A stretch of DNA of 64,000 bases. Origin: an uncultured Lachnospiraceae bacterium. GTDB lineage: Bacteria > Bacillota > Clostridia > Lachnospirales > Lachnospiraceae. The DNA lies in contig CANAPP010000002.1 of NCBI GenBank assembly GCA_947363565.1, positions 61,523 through 125,522 on the forward strand, in the 5' to 3' direction. The position numbers and the translations under genes were made by a program. The notes beneath the pieces were generated by a model. It saw only the letters and a list, made by a program, of their open reading frames with translations. It searched no databases and had not been told where the DNA came from. Of the stretch, positions 55,934 to 63,793 are shown piece by piece (positions within the stretch are counted from its first letter, which is position 1; every line of letters starts with the position of its first letter).

Positions 55934-56563
55934 ATGAAGGAATTCTTTAAAGGCTGTCCGGCAGGGCTTAGAGGGCGCAGGGGAGTTATCCTTCTTCTTG
56001 TGCTTCTGGTTTTTGCTGCGGGGACGGTCGGACTGGAATTGACCAAAGAAAAGGCGCAGATGAGAGAGGTACGTAAGATAGACACAAAGAATGTCAGGAT
56101 CATGAATATCGGCTGTGACGTCAAGGAGCTTAATCCGCTAAGGAAGGACGAGCATCCGGAGATTAACAGCGCGGTAGCAGAGTATTTTGAAGGGCTTACG
56201 GAAGGTGAGACTTTCGTGGAAAGGTACGATGACATTCACGTTTATACGAAAGTCGGGCAGTACAGAGGTACTTATCTGGTATTTGCAAAGTATCGGATGA
56301 AGATCAAGGATATATATACAGAAGTTCCCGGGCTGGTCACGCTGTATGCGACGAAGGATGGGGAGAGTGGCCGGTACCGGATAGATACACAGGCACCTAA
56401 AGGGCAGGATAAAGGTTTTGTCCGGACGGTGGTCGGACATACGGATGTCAGAGAGCTTCTGGGAAAGACAGAGGAAGAATTTACAGCGGCAGTAGGCGCG
56501 GATGCCCTTCTTAAGGAAGCGCTTACGGATCTTAAAGGCGCGTACAGCGCGTATGCCGGTTGA
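55934..56563 (+). CDS. Hypothetical single-pass membrane-anchored protein
   Basis: The 209-residue product has a basic N-terminus and one membrane helix (about residues 18-37), then an extracytoplasmic domain without a recognised family. The track start at 55895 lies within the tRNA; ATG 55934 follows GGAGGGAGCCT and is preferred. It may be a lipoprotein-like or sensor subunit, but no function can be given. A strong terminator follows. Confidence 0.7.
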   Translation: MKEFFKGCPAGLRGRRGVILLLVLLVFAAGTVGLELTKEKAQMREVRKIDTKNVRIMNIGCDVKELNPLRKDEHPEINSAVAEYFEGLTEGETFVERYDDIHVYTKVGQYRGTYLVFAKYRMKIKDIYTEVPGLVTLYATKDGESGRYRIDTQAPKGQDKGFVRTVVGHTDVRELLGKTEEEFTAAVGADALLKEALTDLKGAYSAYAG

Positions 56564-56602
56564 GAAAGTTTATGGTACCAAGGTTGTCATACAAAAGGAA
56601 AG

Positions 56603-56636
56603 ACCCGGATCCCGGATGGCGGATCCGGTTTTTTTA
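56603..56636 (+). terminator. Rho-independent terminator
   Basis: CCGGATCC pairs with GGATCCGG around a 9-base loop, followed by seven or more T residues. Confidence 0.85.
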
Positions 56637-56639
56637 TAC

Positions 56640-56658
56640 TTTCATCAAAATTTTATCA
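56640..56658 (+). promoter_or_regulatory. Direct repeat upstream of htrA
   Basis: TTTCATCA at 56640 and TTTTATCA at 56651 are 11 bp apart, in the phase expected for an OmpR-type regulator, about 80 bases before htrA. CssR-like control in B. subtilis suggests the idea, but no such gene is seen here. Confidence 0.35.
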
Positions 56659-56738
56659 CAGTTTGAACACAATTATACGATAAAATACTTTACAGAACGG
56701 ACAACAGAAAAGCAGTTGCAGATGAAGGGAGATATATT

Positions 56739-57989
56739 ATGGATAATCAGTACAGTTATTATACACCGGAACAGGATGATATGAATTACCAGACGGGCCA
56801 CAGCGGAAGACGCGACAGAAAAAGGAAGGTGCCTTCCGCGGTAAAGGCCGTCGGCCTCGGCCTGATCTTCGGCCTTGCGGCCAGCGCCGCATTCCAGGCG
56901 GGAAACGCTGTGGCAGGAAAGGTTATTGAGACAGCGCCCAAGGCGGAGAAAAAGGTGGAGACAGCAGGCAGCACGAAGCTGACCACAGGCTCCGGAGGGA
57001 CGGTGACGTCGGATATCTCCGTGATCGCGAAAAACGCCATGCCTTCCGTAGTGTCGATCACGAACATGAGCGTGACTCAAGTGCAGAATTTCTTCGGCGG
57101 TATCCACGAGCAGGAGAATGAGAGCGCGGGCTCCGGCATCATCATCGCGCAGAATGACACAGAGCTTTTGATCCTAACCAACAACCATGTTGTGACGGGA
57201 AATGATACGCTGACCGTATCGTTTATTGATGAGGAGAGCGTGAAGGCGGACATTAAGGGGACGGATTCCGAACGTGACTTGGCGGTGATCGCGGTCCAGA
57301 TGAAGGATATCAAGGATTCCACAAAGGATAAGATTGCAGTTGCCCAGATGGGCGATTCCACAAAGCTGCAGGTAGGCGAGCAGGTGATCGCCATCGGAAA
57401 TGCCCTGGGATACGGCCAGTCCGTGACGACAGGGATCGTCTCTGCCACCCAGAGGACATTGGATGGCTTTGACAGCGAACTGATCCAGACAGATGCGGCT
57501 ATTAACCCTGGCAATAGCGGCGGTGCGCTCCTGAATGTAAATGGTGAGGTCATCGGTATCAATACCATCAAGGTTGCCGTGGACGTGGTGGAAGGTATGG
57601 GATATGCCATTCCGATCTCTGACGCTAAGGATGTGATCACGAATCTGATGAACCAGAAGACGAAGACGAAGCTGGCGGAAGGCCAGCAGGGCTATCTCGG
57701 GATCCAGCCTGTGGATGTGTCCGAGGACAGCGCCCAGATGTACGGTATGCCTACGGGAGTCTATGTGTCAGAGGTAGTTTCAGGCAGCGGAGCGCAGGCA
57801 GCAGGCATCACAAAGGGATGTATCATTACTAAGATAGAAGGTACGACGATCGGCAGCACCGTGGATTTAAGAGAGCAGCTCCAGTATTATGCTGCCGGGG
57901 AGACGGTGAAGGTTACCATACAGGTTCCGAGGAGCAACGGCGAATACAAATCCGAGACTGTGGATGTCAAGCTCGGAAAGAACAGATAA
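56739..57989 (+). CDS. htrA: HtrA/DegP-like serine protease with PDZ domain
   Basis: The membrane-anchored protease (416 residues) has a short cytoplasmic part with one helix, a trypsin-like domain with the triad His in TNNHVV, Asp in ERDLAVIA and Ser in NPGNSGGALLN, and one C-terminal PDZ domain. It degrades or refolds misfolded exported proteins. The ribosome binding site is AAGGGAG. It is a standalone gene with its own terminator upstream. Confidence 0.94.
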   Translation: MDNQYSYYTPEQDDMNYQTGHSGRRDRKRKVPSAVKAVGLGLIFGLAASAAFQAGNAVAGKVIETAPKAEKKVETAGSTKLTTGSGGTVTSDISVIAKNAMPSVVSITNMSVTQVQNFFGGIHEQENESAGSGIIIAQNDTELLILTNNHVVTGNDTLTVSFIDEESVKADIKGTDSERDLAVIAVQMKDIKDSTKDKIAVAQMGDSTKLQVGEQVIAIGNALGYGQSVTTGIVSATQRTLDGFDSELIQTDAAINPGNSGGALLNVNGEVIGINTIKVAVDVVEGMGYAIPISDAKDVITNLMNQKTKTKLAEGQQGYLGIQPVDVSEDSAQMYGMPTGVYVSEVVSGSGAQAAGITKGCIITKIEGTTIGSTVDLREQLQYYAAGETVKVTIQVPRSNGEYKSETVDVKLGKNR

Positions 57990-58003
57990 AATCAGACAAA
58001 TGT

Positions 58004-58032
58004 TTGCTATTTTCATTTTCTTGTAGTATAAT
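58004..58032 (+). promoter_or_regulatory. Predicted promoter of the zinc-ribbon gene
   Basis: TTGCTA (58004-58009) and TATAAT (58027-58032) are 17 bp apart, 38 bases before ATG. Confidence 0.6.
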
Positions 58033-58070
58033 CTATAACAGATTACGAGGCGAGGAGGCAGGAAGTACAA

Positions 58071-58565
58071 ATGAAATGTCCGATATGTGGTGAACAATTG
58101 CGGCCGGGAAAGAAAGATCCGAACTATTTATTGTGTTATAACTGCAAGAAAAAATACAAGGCTCCAAAGAGCGCTGAGCAGAAGCAGGAGGAGAGGGCTC
58201 CAAAGAGTACCGCGCCGAAACAGAAGGCAAAACCGAGAAAAGCAAGGGTGCAGGAGGAAGAGGAAGAGCCAAGATACGCTAATGTTCCACCGAAGAAAGT
58301 CCGTGATAAGCGTGAAGACGAGATGCGCCGGGCTTATGATGAGATGCTTGCGGTAGGCGACGGGAAGAGCAGGAAGAAAAAGACAAAGGATAAAGCAAAT
58401 ACGAAAAAGCGCCAGAGAGACTATGAGGATGACGATTACTATGATGACGATGATTATTACGACGATGATGAAAGAGTGTCCAAAGCGCCGATCATCATCC
58501 TTGGGATTGCGATCGTGGTCGTGGCAGCAGTGATTGCTTATATGGTATTTTTCAGAGGAGCTTGA
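58071..58565 (+). CDS. Zinc-ribbon protein with acidic tract and C-terminal membrane helix
   Basis: The 164-residue protein begins with a zinc-ribbon (CPICG then CYNCKK), continues with a lysine-rich segment, then an Asp/Tyr tract (YEDDDYYDDDDYYDDDE) and ends with a single membrane helix. It is a tail-anchored, zinc-ribbon-bearing membrane protein common in Lachnospiraceae, with unknown role. It stops just before a decayed transposase region. Confidence 0.75.
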   Translation: MKCPICGEQLRPGKKDPNYLLCYNCKKKYKAPKSAEQKQEERAPKSTAPKQKAKPRKARVQEEEEEPRYANVPPKKVRDKREDEMRRAYDEMLAVGDGKSRKKKTKDKANTKKRQRDYEDDDYYDDDDYYDDDERVSKAPIIILGIAIVVVAAVIAYMVFFRGA

Positions 58566-58707
58566 TGCTCTTACGGCCGGAGTGGTGCAATGTCAAGAAA
58601 AATTACAAGTTAAAAGTGAATGGTAGTGGAAAATAGTTTGTGTTTTTGGTAAAAATGGCTCCTTTTTGGTAAGAATTAAAATATGACGATTCTTACGGAA
58701 AAGGAGT

Positions 58708-59055
58708 ATTTTTACGGCAGTTGCAAAAGGGCAAATCCGACAAATCATTTCACAAAACAACATCAACAGTGTGGCAGATGTCTATTCCCTCCTCAGGGAA
58801 GGCTTTAAGGACATCCTCCAGGAGTTTATGGAGGCAGAACTTGATGCTACCCTCGGATATGAGAAAACTGGAAAATGATTTTCCGAGAGACAATAAAAGA
58901 AATGGGCATTTCCCAAAAACCTCAAAAGATAGTACGGGGAATTCCCGATTGACATGCCAGGAGACAGGAACGGTGAATTTGAGCCAAAGCTGATCCCCAA
59001 GTATCAGAGAGACATTTCCGGGATTGAAGAAAAAGGGATTTCCCTTTATGTACAA
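58708..59055 (+). pseudogene. IS256-family (mutator) transposase remnant
   Basis: One frame reads AVAKGQIRQIISQNNINSVA, then VYSLLREGFKDILQEFMEAE and LDATLGYEK before a stop; a later frame resumes with RDRNGEFEPKLIPKYQRD. These are IS256 transposase N-terminal hallmarks, but stops and frameshifts break the gene and the catalytic DDE region is missing. The track ORF at 58721-58993 is a wrong-frame reading of this. Upstream start and both IS ends are lost. The rest of the region to 59357 has no gene, only an AT-rich decayed sequence and a hairpin. Confidence 0.8.
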
Positions 59056-59260
59056 TGGTAAAAAATTATTCGGGGATTTCGGATTCTTCCAGGAGCGTCA
59101 TCAGAGACAGCATCGTTTCCTTGCAGTCTATCCTGTTGCAGTAACATCTAAGACCGTCCGGCTGTACTGGTGTAGGCGGCAGGTTTTCTTCCGGTCAGCC
59201 CGGAGAACTTCAACAGCATAAGAAAAACTTCAACATTGAAACATCTTTTTAACGTGCGCT

Positions 59261-59320
59261 AAAAAAGGAGTCTCGCTTCGTAACTAATTTAATTAGTTAT
59301 TTTGCGACACTCCCCGTGTT
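59261..59320. terminator. Long hairpin between IS remnant and cotJC remnant
   Basis: GGAGTCTCGC pairs with GCGACACTCC (one mismatch) around the palindrome TAACTAATTTAATTAGTTA. An A-run before and T-run after make it look like a bidirectional terminator for the cotJC remnant or the decayed IS. Confidence 0.5.
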
Positions 59321-59357
59321 TTTGTGCCGGATATTTTGTAAGATTACCGGCGGCAGG

Positions 59358-59576
59358 TTATTTGCAGTTTGGATTCAGGTCGAATTCCGGATTGATCGCA
59401 TAGAAATTCTTGCTGTCCAGGTGATCCTGGACAATTCTCAGGGATTCGCCGAAACGCTGATAATGCACAATCTCCCGCTCCCGGAGGAACTTGATCGGAT
59501 CGCAGACTTCCGGGTCTTTTACAAGACGCAGGATGTTGTCATAGGTTGTGCGGGCTTTCTGCTCTGCTGCGATCAT
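59358..59576 (-). pseudogene. cotJC: 3' fragment of cotJC-like manganese catalase / spore coat gene
   Basis: The conserved part of this frame reads IAAEQKARTTYDN, FLREREIVHYQRFGESL and a terminal AINPEFDLNPNC, matching the C-terminal half of CotJC manganese catalases. Homology begins abruptly at residue 50 of the track ORF (position 59576); upstream residues such as FCCCCLY are not catalase. The gene is thus cut off by foreign sequence. Presence of CotJC implies a spore-forming lineage. Confidence 0.8.
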
Positions 59577-59679
59577 GTAAAGACAACAGCAGCAGAAAAC
59601 CTTGAAAAAGCGTTGTTTTTCGTGGTACAAGCCGTTTCCTGCTGCGACTTTATAAGAACAAAAATAGAGAAAAAAGAAG

Positions 59680-59753
59680 ATGAAACAAGCTATCCTGCAT
59701 AGTTCCAATGTTTTCAGCTCCAAAGACGTTCAGAAATGAGTGTCTTTTTTTTT
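59680..59753 (+). promoter_or_regulatory. Candidate leader peptide and terminator ahead of the adhesin gene
   Basis: A 19-codon frame (MKQAILHSSNVFSSKDVQK, 59680-59739) ends inside a 9-bp hairpin: AGACGTTCA, loop GAAA, TGAGTGTCT at 59724-59745, followed by nine T residues. A terminator 30 bases before the adhesin start codon, overlapping a short leader stop codon, is the layout of an attenuator. The AAGAAG-type ribosome binding site of the leader is weak. Confidence 0.45.
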
Positions 59754-59782
59754 ATCCAAAACGAAAGGAGAATCATAACATT

Positions 59783-62700
59783 ATGGAAAAAATCTTGAAA
59801 CGGTTACTGACAGCGATTCTTGCTATAGCGACCGTAGTTACAACCTTGCCTGTCACGCAGGTACATGCCGCAGAAAACAACTCAAAAGCAATCTTCGCAA
59901 ACACAACCGAAGAAGATGTCCTGAAAGCGGCAGAATCCGGTCTGGGAGTTCCCTATGTCTGGGGCGGCACAACTACCAGCGGCTGGGATTGCTCCGGCTA
60001 TGTTACATGGGTAGGACGTAAGCTGGGTGTGGATATGGGGCGTAATACAAATGATATTGCAAGCTATTGTGCTGATTCTATCGTTACTTCCGGCAGCAGC
60101 GACACAGAGTTTAACAATGATTTCCGTACAGGAAAGATTAAACCAGCGGATATTGTTGTATTTTTCAATAGCTCTGGCAACACGGTTCATGCTGCGATTG
60201 TCGGCAGGAATCAGACTATCTATCATGCATGGTACGAGGGTGTCGGAACTATCAATAATCGTTTTGACACTGTATGGGGTGTCAACGGCGGTCATGGGAA
60301 AGTCTATGCAAGCTATAGGATTTATCGGGGTGTAGAGGATAAAGGCAAAGCAAAGATTCAGAAATCTTCGGACAATACCATAATAACTAACAGCAATGAT
60401 TGTTATTCTCTCTCTGGTGCGACCTATGGGGTATATTCTGATAAAGGCTGTACGAAATCCGCTGCTACTCTCACTACAGACGAAAACGGCAATACAAATA
60501 CCGTTGAATTACGAGCCGGAACATATTATGTGAAAGAGACAAAAGCTCCAAAAGGATTCCAGCTTGATAAGACCGTCCATACCCTTACAGTTAAAGCAGG
60601 TGAGACTACTACCTTAAAGGTCAGTGATACACCAAAAGTTACAAACACACAGATTGAGCTTTTCAAGCTGGATATGGATACTTCAAAAGGCACGCCACAA
60701 GGAAACGCTGCCTTAGAGGGTGCGGAGTTTGTCTGGAAATATTATGACGGATATTATACCAGAGACAATCTCCCATCAGCACCGGCACGCACATGGGCGA
60801 CACGGACAAAAGCGGAGAAAGGCAGCGACGGCATAACCCACTATATCACACGGTTAGCGGATTCCTACAAAGTTTCCGGCGACAGTTTTTATACGCAAAA
60901 TGACTCTATCTGTCTGCCGCTTGGCACAATCACGGTAGAAGAAAAAGCTGCTCCGAAAGGCTACCTGCTGGACGGTGCATATTTGCAGGTAAATGGTACT
61001 TCCGAACGGGTGACAGGCGCATATGCGGCACAGATAAGGGAGAATGGGGAGCTTGCGACACTAAGCGGCGGCAACCGTTATTCCGTGGCGGACAAGGTTA
61101 TCCGTGGCGGCGTGAAAATTCAGAAACGAGACCTCGAAACAAAAGATACGAAACCACAGGGCGGCGCAACTTTCAGAGATACAGCCTTTGCCATCATTTC
61201 CCTGAATGACAATCCTGTGTTGGTTGACGGTAAATTATATCAGAAGAATGAAGTGGTAAAGACAATCCATACAGGGATTGACGGTATCGCCGCAACTGCC
61301 GCCGACGCACTCCCTTACGGTCATTACAGGCTTGAGGAAACAACGCCGCCGGAGGGGTATCTGATAGACGGTGCGGTTTCCCGTGAGTTTAACATTGTAA
61401 ATAATGGGGAAATGGTAGATTTGACATCAGTGGAACAATCTATTTACAACCAGATAAAGCGAGGGGATATTGAGGGCGTGAAAATCGGTTCTGGCACACA
61501 TCAGCGGCTTTCCGACGTGCCGTTTAAAATCACAAGCAAAACTACAGGGGAAAGTCATAGGATTGTAACCGATAAAAACGGTCAGTTCTCTACTGCCGCT
61601 GACTGGACTTCCCACAAGAAAAATACCAATGCCGGAAAATCCAGCGAGGACGGTATCTGGTTCGGAACGTCAGAGCCGGACGGCAGCAAAGGTGCGCTGC
61701 CCTATGATACATACGAGATAGAGGAACTCCGCTGTGATTCCAACAAAGGATTGACGCTGATTCCAGCCTTTGATGTGGTGGTATCCAGAAATAAGGTTGT
61801 AATTGACTTGGGAACGCTGACCGACGAATACGAGCCGGAGCTTTCGATTCACACAACCGCTGCGAATAAAGCTACCGGGGAGAAATCCATCATTGCAGGT
61901 AAGAATGTGACGATTGTTGATACGGTTTCTTTGGACGGATTAAAGAAAGGCACAAAATACCAGCTCAAAGGCTGGGAAATGGTGAAATCGGAAAATACGG
62001 AACTTCTGATTGACGGAAAGCCTGTGGAAAATGACCTCACATTTACCGCAAAGGATTCAGAAATGGAAATGCAGCTTTTCTTTACCTTTAATGCCAGTGA
62101 GCTTGCAGGAAAGGAGCTTGTTACCTTTGAGGAACTATACGACGTGACGAATCCTGACGAGCCAGTTAAAGTGGCAGAACATAAAGACATTGAGAATGAC
62201 AGACAGACCGTGACGATTACAGAGCGCATTATCACCATGCACACCAACGCCGCCGATAAAGCTACAGGAGAAAAGACAATCGACGCTGGCGAGGAAGTAA
62301 CGATTGTAGATACTGTTACTTTAGATGGCATAGAAAGAGGTGTGAAATATCAATTGAAAGGCTGGGAGATGGTAAAGTCTGAAAATGCAGAGCTTATTAT
62401 CAATGGCAAACATGTGGAAAACGACCTTACGTTCACCGCTACGGACAGCACAATGGAGATTCAGATTGCCTTTACATTCAATGCCAGCGAGCTTGCCGGA
62501 AAAGAGCTGGTGACCTTTGAGGAATTGTACGACGTGACGAACCCTGACAAGCCTATCAAAGTAGCGGAACATAAGGACATTGAGGATAAAGGGCAGACAG
62601 TGACAATCACAGGAAATCCCGATGAACCGACCACGCCAGAATCCGGCACACCGACAGGCAAAGGCAATCCACCGAAAACAGGTGACGCGACAAATCTTGC

Positions 62701-62791
62701 GCTCCTGTTTATCCTGCTTATCTTATCCGCTGCCGGACTGGTATTTACGGCATACAGGAAATACCGCAGCATGAAAGCAAGTCATAATTAA
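59783..62791 (+). CDS. NlpC/P60-SpaA-VaFE surface adhesin with sortase signal
   Basis: The 1002-residue protein has a signal peptide (cleavage near HAA-EN at about 30), an NlpC/P60 cysteine peptidase domain (catalytic Cys70 in WDCSGYV, His136 in TVHAAIV), about four SpaA/Cna_B-type beta domains, two VaFE-type repeats and a PPKTGD sortase motif with a membrane helix and a basic tail. Enzyme plus adhesin suggests cell-wall remodelling or attachment during conjugation or gut colonisation. Start moved from 59708 to ATG 59783 behind AAAGGAG. The cargo is unusual at this place in a Tn916-type element. Confidence 0.85.
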   Translation: MEKILKRLLTAILAIATVVTTLPVTQVHAAENNSKAIFANTTEEDVLKAAESGLGVPYVWGGTTTSGWDCSGYVTWVGRKLGVDMGRNTNDIASYCADSIVTSGSSDTEFNNDFRTGKIKPADIVVFFNSSGNTVHAAIVGRNQTIYHAWYEGVGTINNRFDTVWGVNGGHGKVYASYRIYRGVEDKGKAKIQKSSDNTIITNSNDCYSLSGATYGVYSDKGCTKSAATLTTDENGNTNTVELRAGTYYVKETKAPKGFQLDKTVHTLTVKAGETTTLKVSDTPKVTNTQIELFKLDMDTSKGTPQGNAALEGAEFVWKYYDGYYTRDNLPSAPARTWATRTKAEKGSDGITHYITRLADSYKVSGDSFYTQNDSICLPLGTITVEEKAAPKGYLLDGAYLQVNGTSERVTGAYAAQIRENGELATLSGGNRYSVADKVIRGGVKIQKRDLETKDTKPQGGATFRDTAFAIISLNDNPVLVDGKLYQKNEVVKTIHTGIDGIAATAADALPYGHYRLEETTPPEGYLIDGAVSREFNIVNNGEMVDLTSVEQSIYNQIKRGDIEGVKIGSGTHQRLSDVPFKITSKTTGESHRIVTDKNGQFSTAADWTSHKKNTNAGKSSEDGIWFGTSEPDGSKGALPYDTYEIEELRCDSNKGLTLIPAFDVVVSRNKVVIDLGTLTDEYEPELSIHTTAANKATGEKSIIAGKNVTIVDTVSLDGLKKGTKYQLKGWEMVKSENTELLIDGKPVENDLTFTAKDSEMEMQLFFTFNASELAGKELVTFEELYDVTNPDEPVKVAEHKDIENDRQTVTITERIITMHTNAADKATGEKTIDAGEEVTIVDTVTLDGIERGVKYQLKGWEMVKSENAELIINGKHVENDLTFTATDSTMEIQIAFTFNASELAGKELVTFEELYDVTNPDKPIKVAEHKDIEDKGQTVTITGNPDEPTTPESGTPTGKGNPPKTGDATNLALLFILLILSAAGLVFTAYRKYRSMKASHN
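61841..62611 (+). repeat. Tandem duplication of VaFE repeat units in the adhesin
   Basis: Two consecutive blocks of about 129 residues (about 387 bases) are near copies, each with KATGEK, YQLKGWEMVKSEN, ASELAGKELVTFEELYDVTN and VAEHKDIE. VaFE repeats make stacked stalk modules; unequal crossover could change stalk length. Confidence 0.85.
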
Positions 62792-62995
62792 TACAGGAGG
62801 AATCAGCATATGAAGTTTTGTTCCCGTTCGCCGCCTTGAAAATATACAGTTATATGAGACATACGAGACATACAAACTGTTTCTTTTCAGTCAATCATCT
62901 TTTTGATTGGCTGGGAAAAACAGTACACTAGGGGTTTGGGGAGTGTAGCTCCCCATATGGAAACATAAAAAATAGAAAGAAAGAGGTAAATGAAT
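62792..62995 (+). promoter_or_regulatory. Intergenic region of the element with hairpins
   Basis: The region has a strong ribosome binding site (AGGAGG) before a 9-codon frame MKFCSRSPP at 62810-62839, two GAGACATAC direct repeats, a CAATCA/TGATTG hairpin (62892-62909) and GGGGAG/CTCCCC at 62938-62954. The short frame may be a truncated leftover or a leader peptide. Confidence 0.35.
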
Positions 62996-63310
62996 ATGGA
63001 ATTAAAGCATGTTATCCCGAACATGGAAAAGACTTTCGGGAATCTAGAATTTGCAGGTGAGAATAAGGTAGAACAGCGGAGAATTAATGGGCGTATGGCT
63101 GTGATTTCCCGTAGCTACAACCTGTATTCGGACGTACAGAGAGCCGACGACATTATTGTGGTGCTGCCTGCTGCTGCCGGGGAGAAGAATTTCGAGGTTG
63201 AGGAAAAAGTACGGCTTATCAATCCGAAGATTACCGCAGAGGGTTACAAAATCGGCAGCCGTGGGTTCACAAACTATATCCTGTCTGCTGACGATATGGT
63301 GAAAGCGTAA
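62996..63310 (+). CDS. YdcP/DUF961 family conjugal element protein (Tn916 orf23-like)
   Basis: The 104-residue protein begins MELKHVIPNMEKTFGNLE, the usual start of Tn916 orf23 proteins. ATG 62996 is 9 bases behind GAGGT, better than ATG 62990. Function is unknown, but the family sits beside the transfer genes of ICEs. Confidence 0.85.
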   Translation: MELKHVIPNMEKTFGNLEFAGENKVEQRRINGRMAVISRSYNLYSDVQRADDIIVVLPAAAGEKNFEVEEKVRLINPKITAEGYKIGSRGFTNYILSADDMVKA

Positions 63311-63327
63311 GGAGGTATCAGAGATTT

Positions 63328-63726
63328 ATGAGATTAGCAAATGGAATTATTATAGACAAGGAAAAGACATTTGGGCTACTTAAATTCTCCGCATTGCGGC
63401 GTGAAGTGCATAAGCAGAATGAGGACGGAACGGTTTCTGAAGAAATCAAGGAACGCACCTACGATTTGAAGTCCAGAGGACAGGGGCGCATGATACAGGT
63501 GAGTATTCCGGCTGCCGTGCCGTTAAAGGAGTTTGATTATAATGCGGAGGTGGAGATTATCAATCCTGTAGCGGATACGGTGGCGACGGCTACGTTTCAG
63601 GGGGCAGACGTGGACTGGTATATCAAAGCAGAGGATATTGTCTTGAAGAATAAAGACGGACACTCAAGGGAAAATTTACAGAATCATAATCCGCATGAAA
63701 AAAAGGAAATTAAGAATCATAAATAA
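63328..63726 (+). CDS. YdcP/DUF961 family conjugal element protein (Tn916 orf22-like)
   Basis: The 132-residue protein has KEKTFGLLKFSAL and a C-terminal region with WYIKAEDIVLKN, equivalent to Tn916 orf22. AAGGAGG precedes ATG. It follows orf23 by 17 bases; the pair is the entry to the conjugation module. A lysine-rich tail may be strain specific. Confidence 0.85.
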   Translation: MRLANGIIIDKEKTFGLLKFSALRREVHKQNEDGTVSEEIKERTYDLKSRGQGRMIQVSIPAAVPLKEFDYNAEVEIINPVADTVATATFQGADVDWYIKAEDIVLKNKDGHSRENLQNHNPHEKKEIKNHK

Positions 63727-63793
63727 GCATTGCCTATACGATAATATTCTGATAAAATCAGGATAAAATAAATAAAAAAGGAGTGCTTAGATT

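Noticed and set aside
58430-58480. Tandem repeat in the zinc-ribbon gene
   Set aside because: It is only the codon pattern of an Asp/Tyr tract, not an independent repeat.
58721-58993. 90-residue ORF beginning MQKGKSDKSF
   Set aside because: Wrong-frame reading of the IS256-type remnant.
59577-59723. N-terminal 49 residues of the 121-residue minus-strand ORF (FCCCCLY region)
   Set aside because: Not catalase-like and lies inside the inserted element; only the part below 59576 is cotJC.
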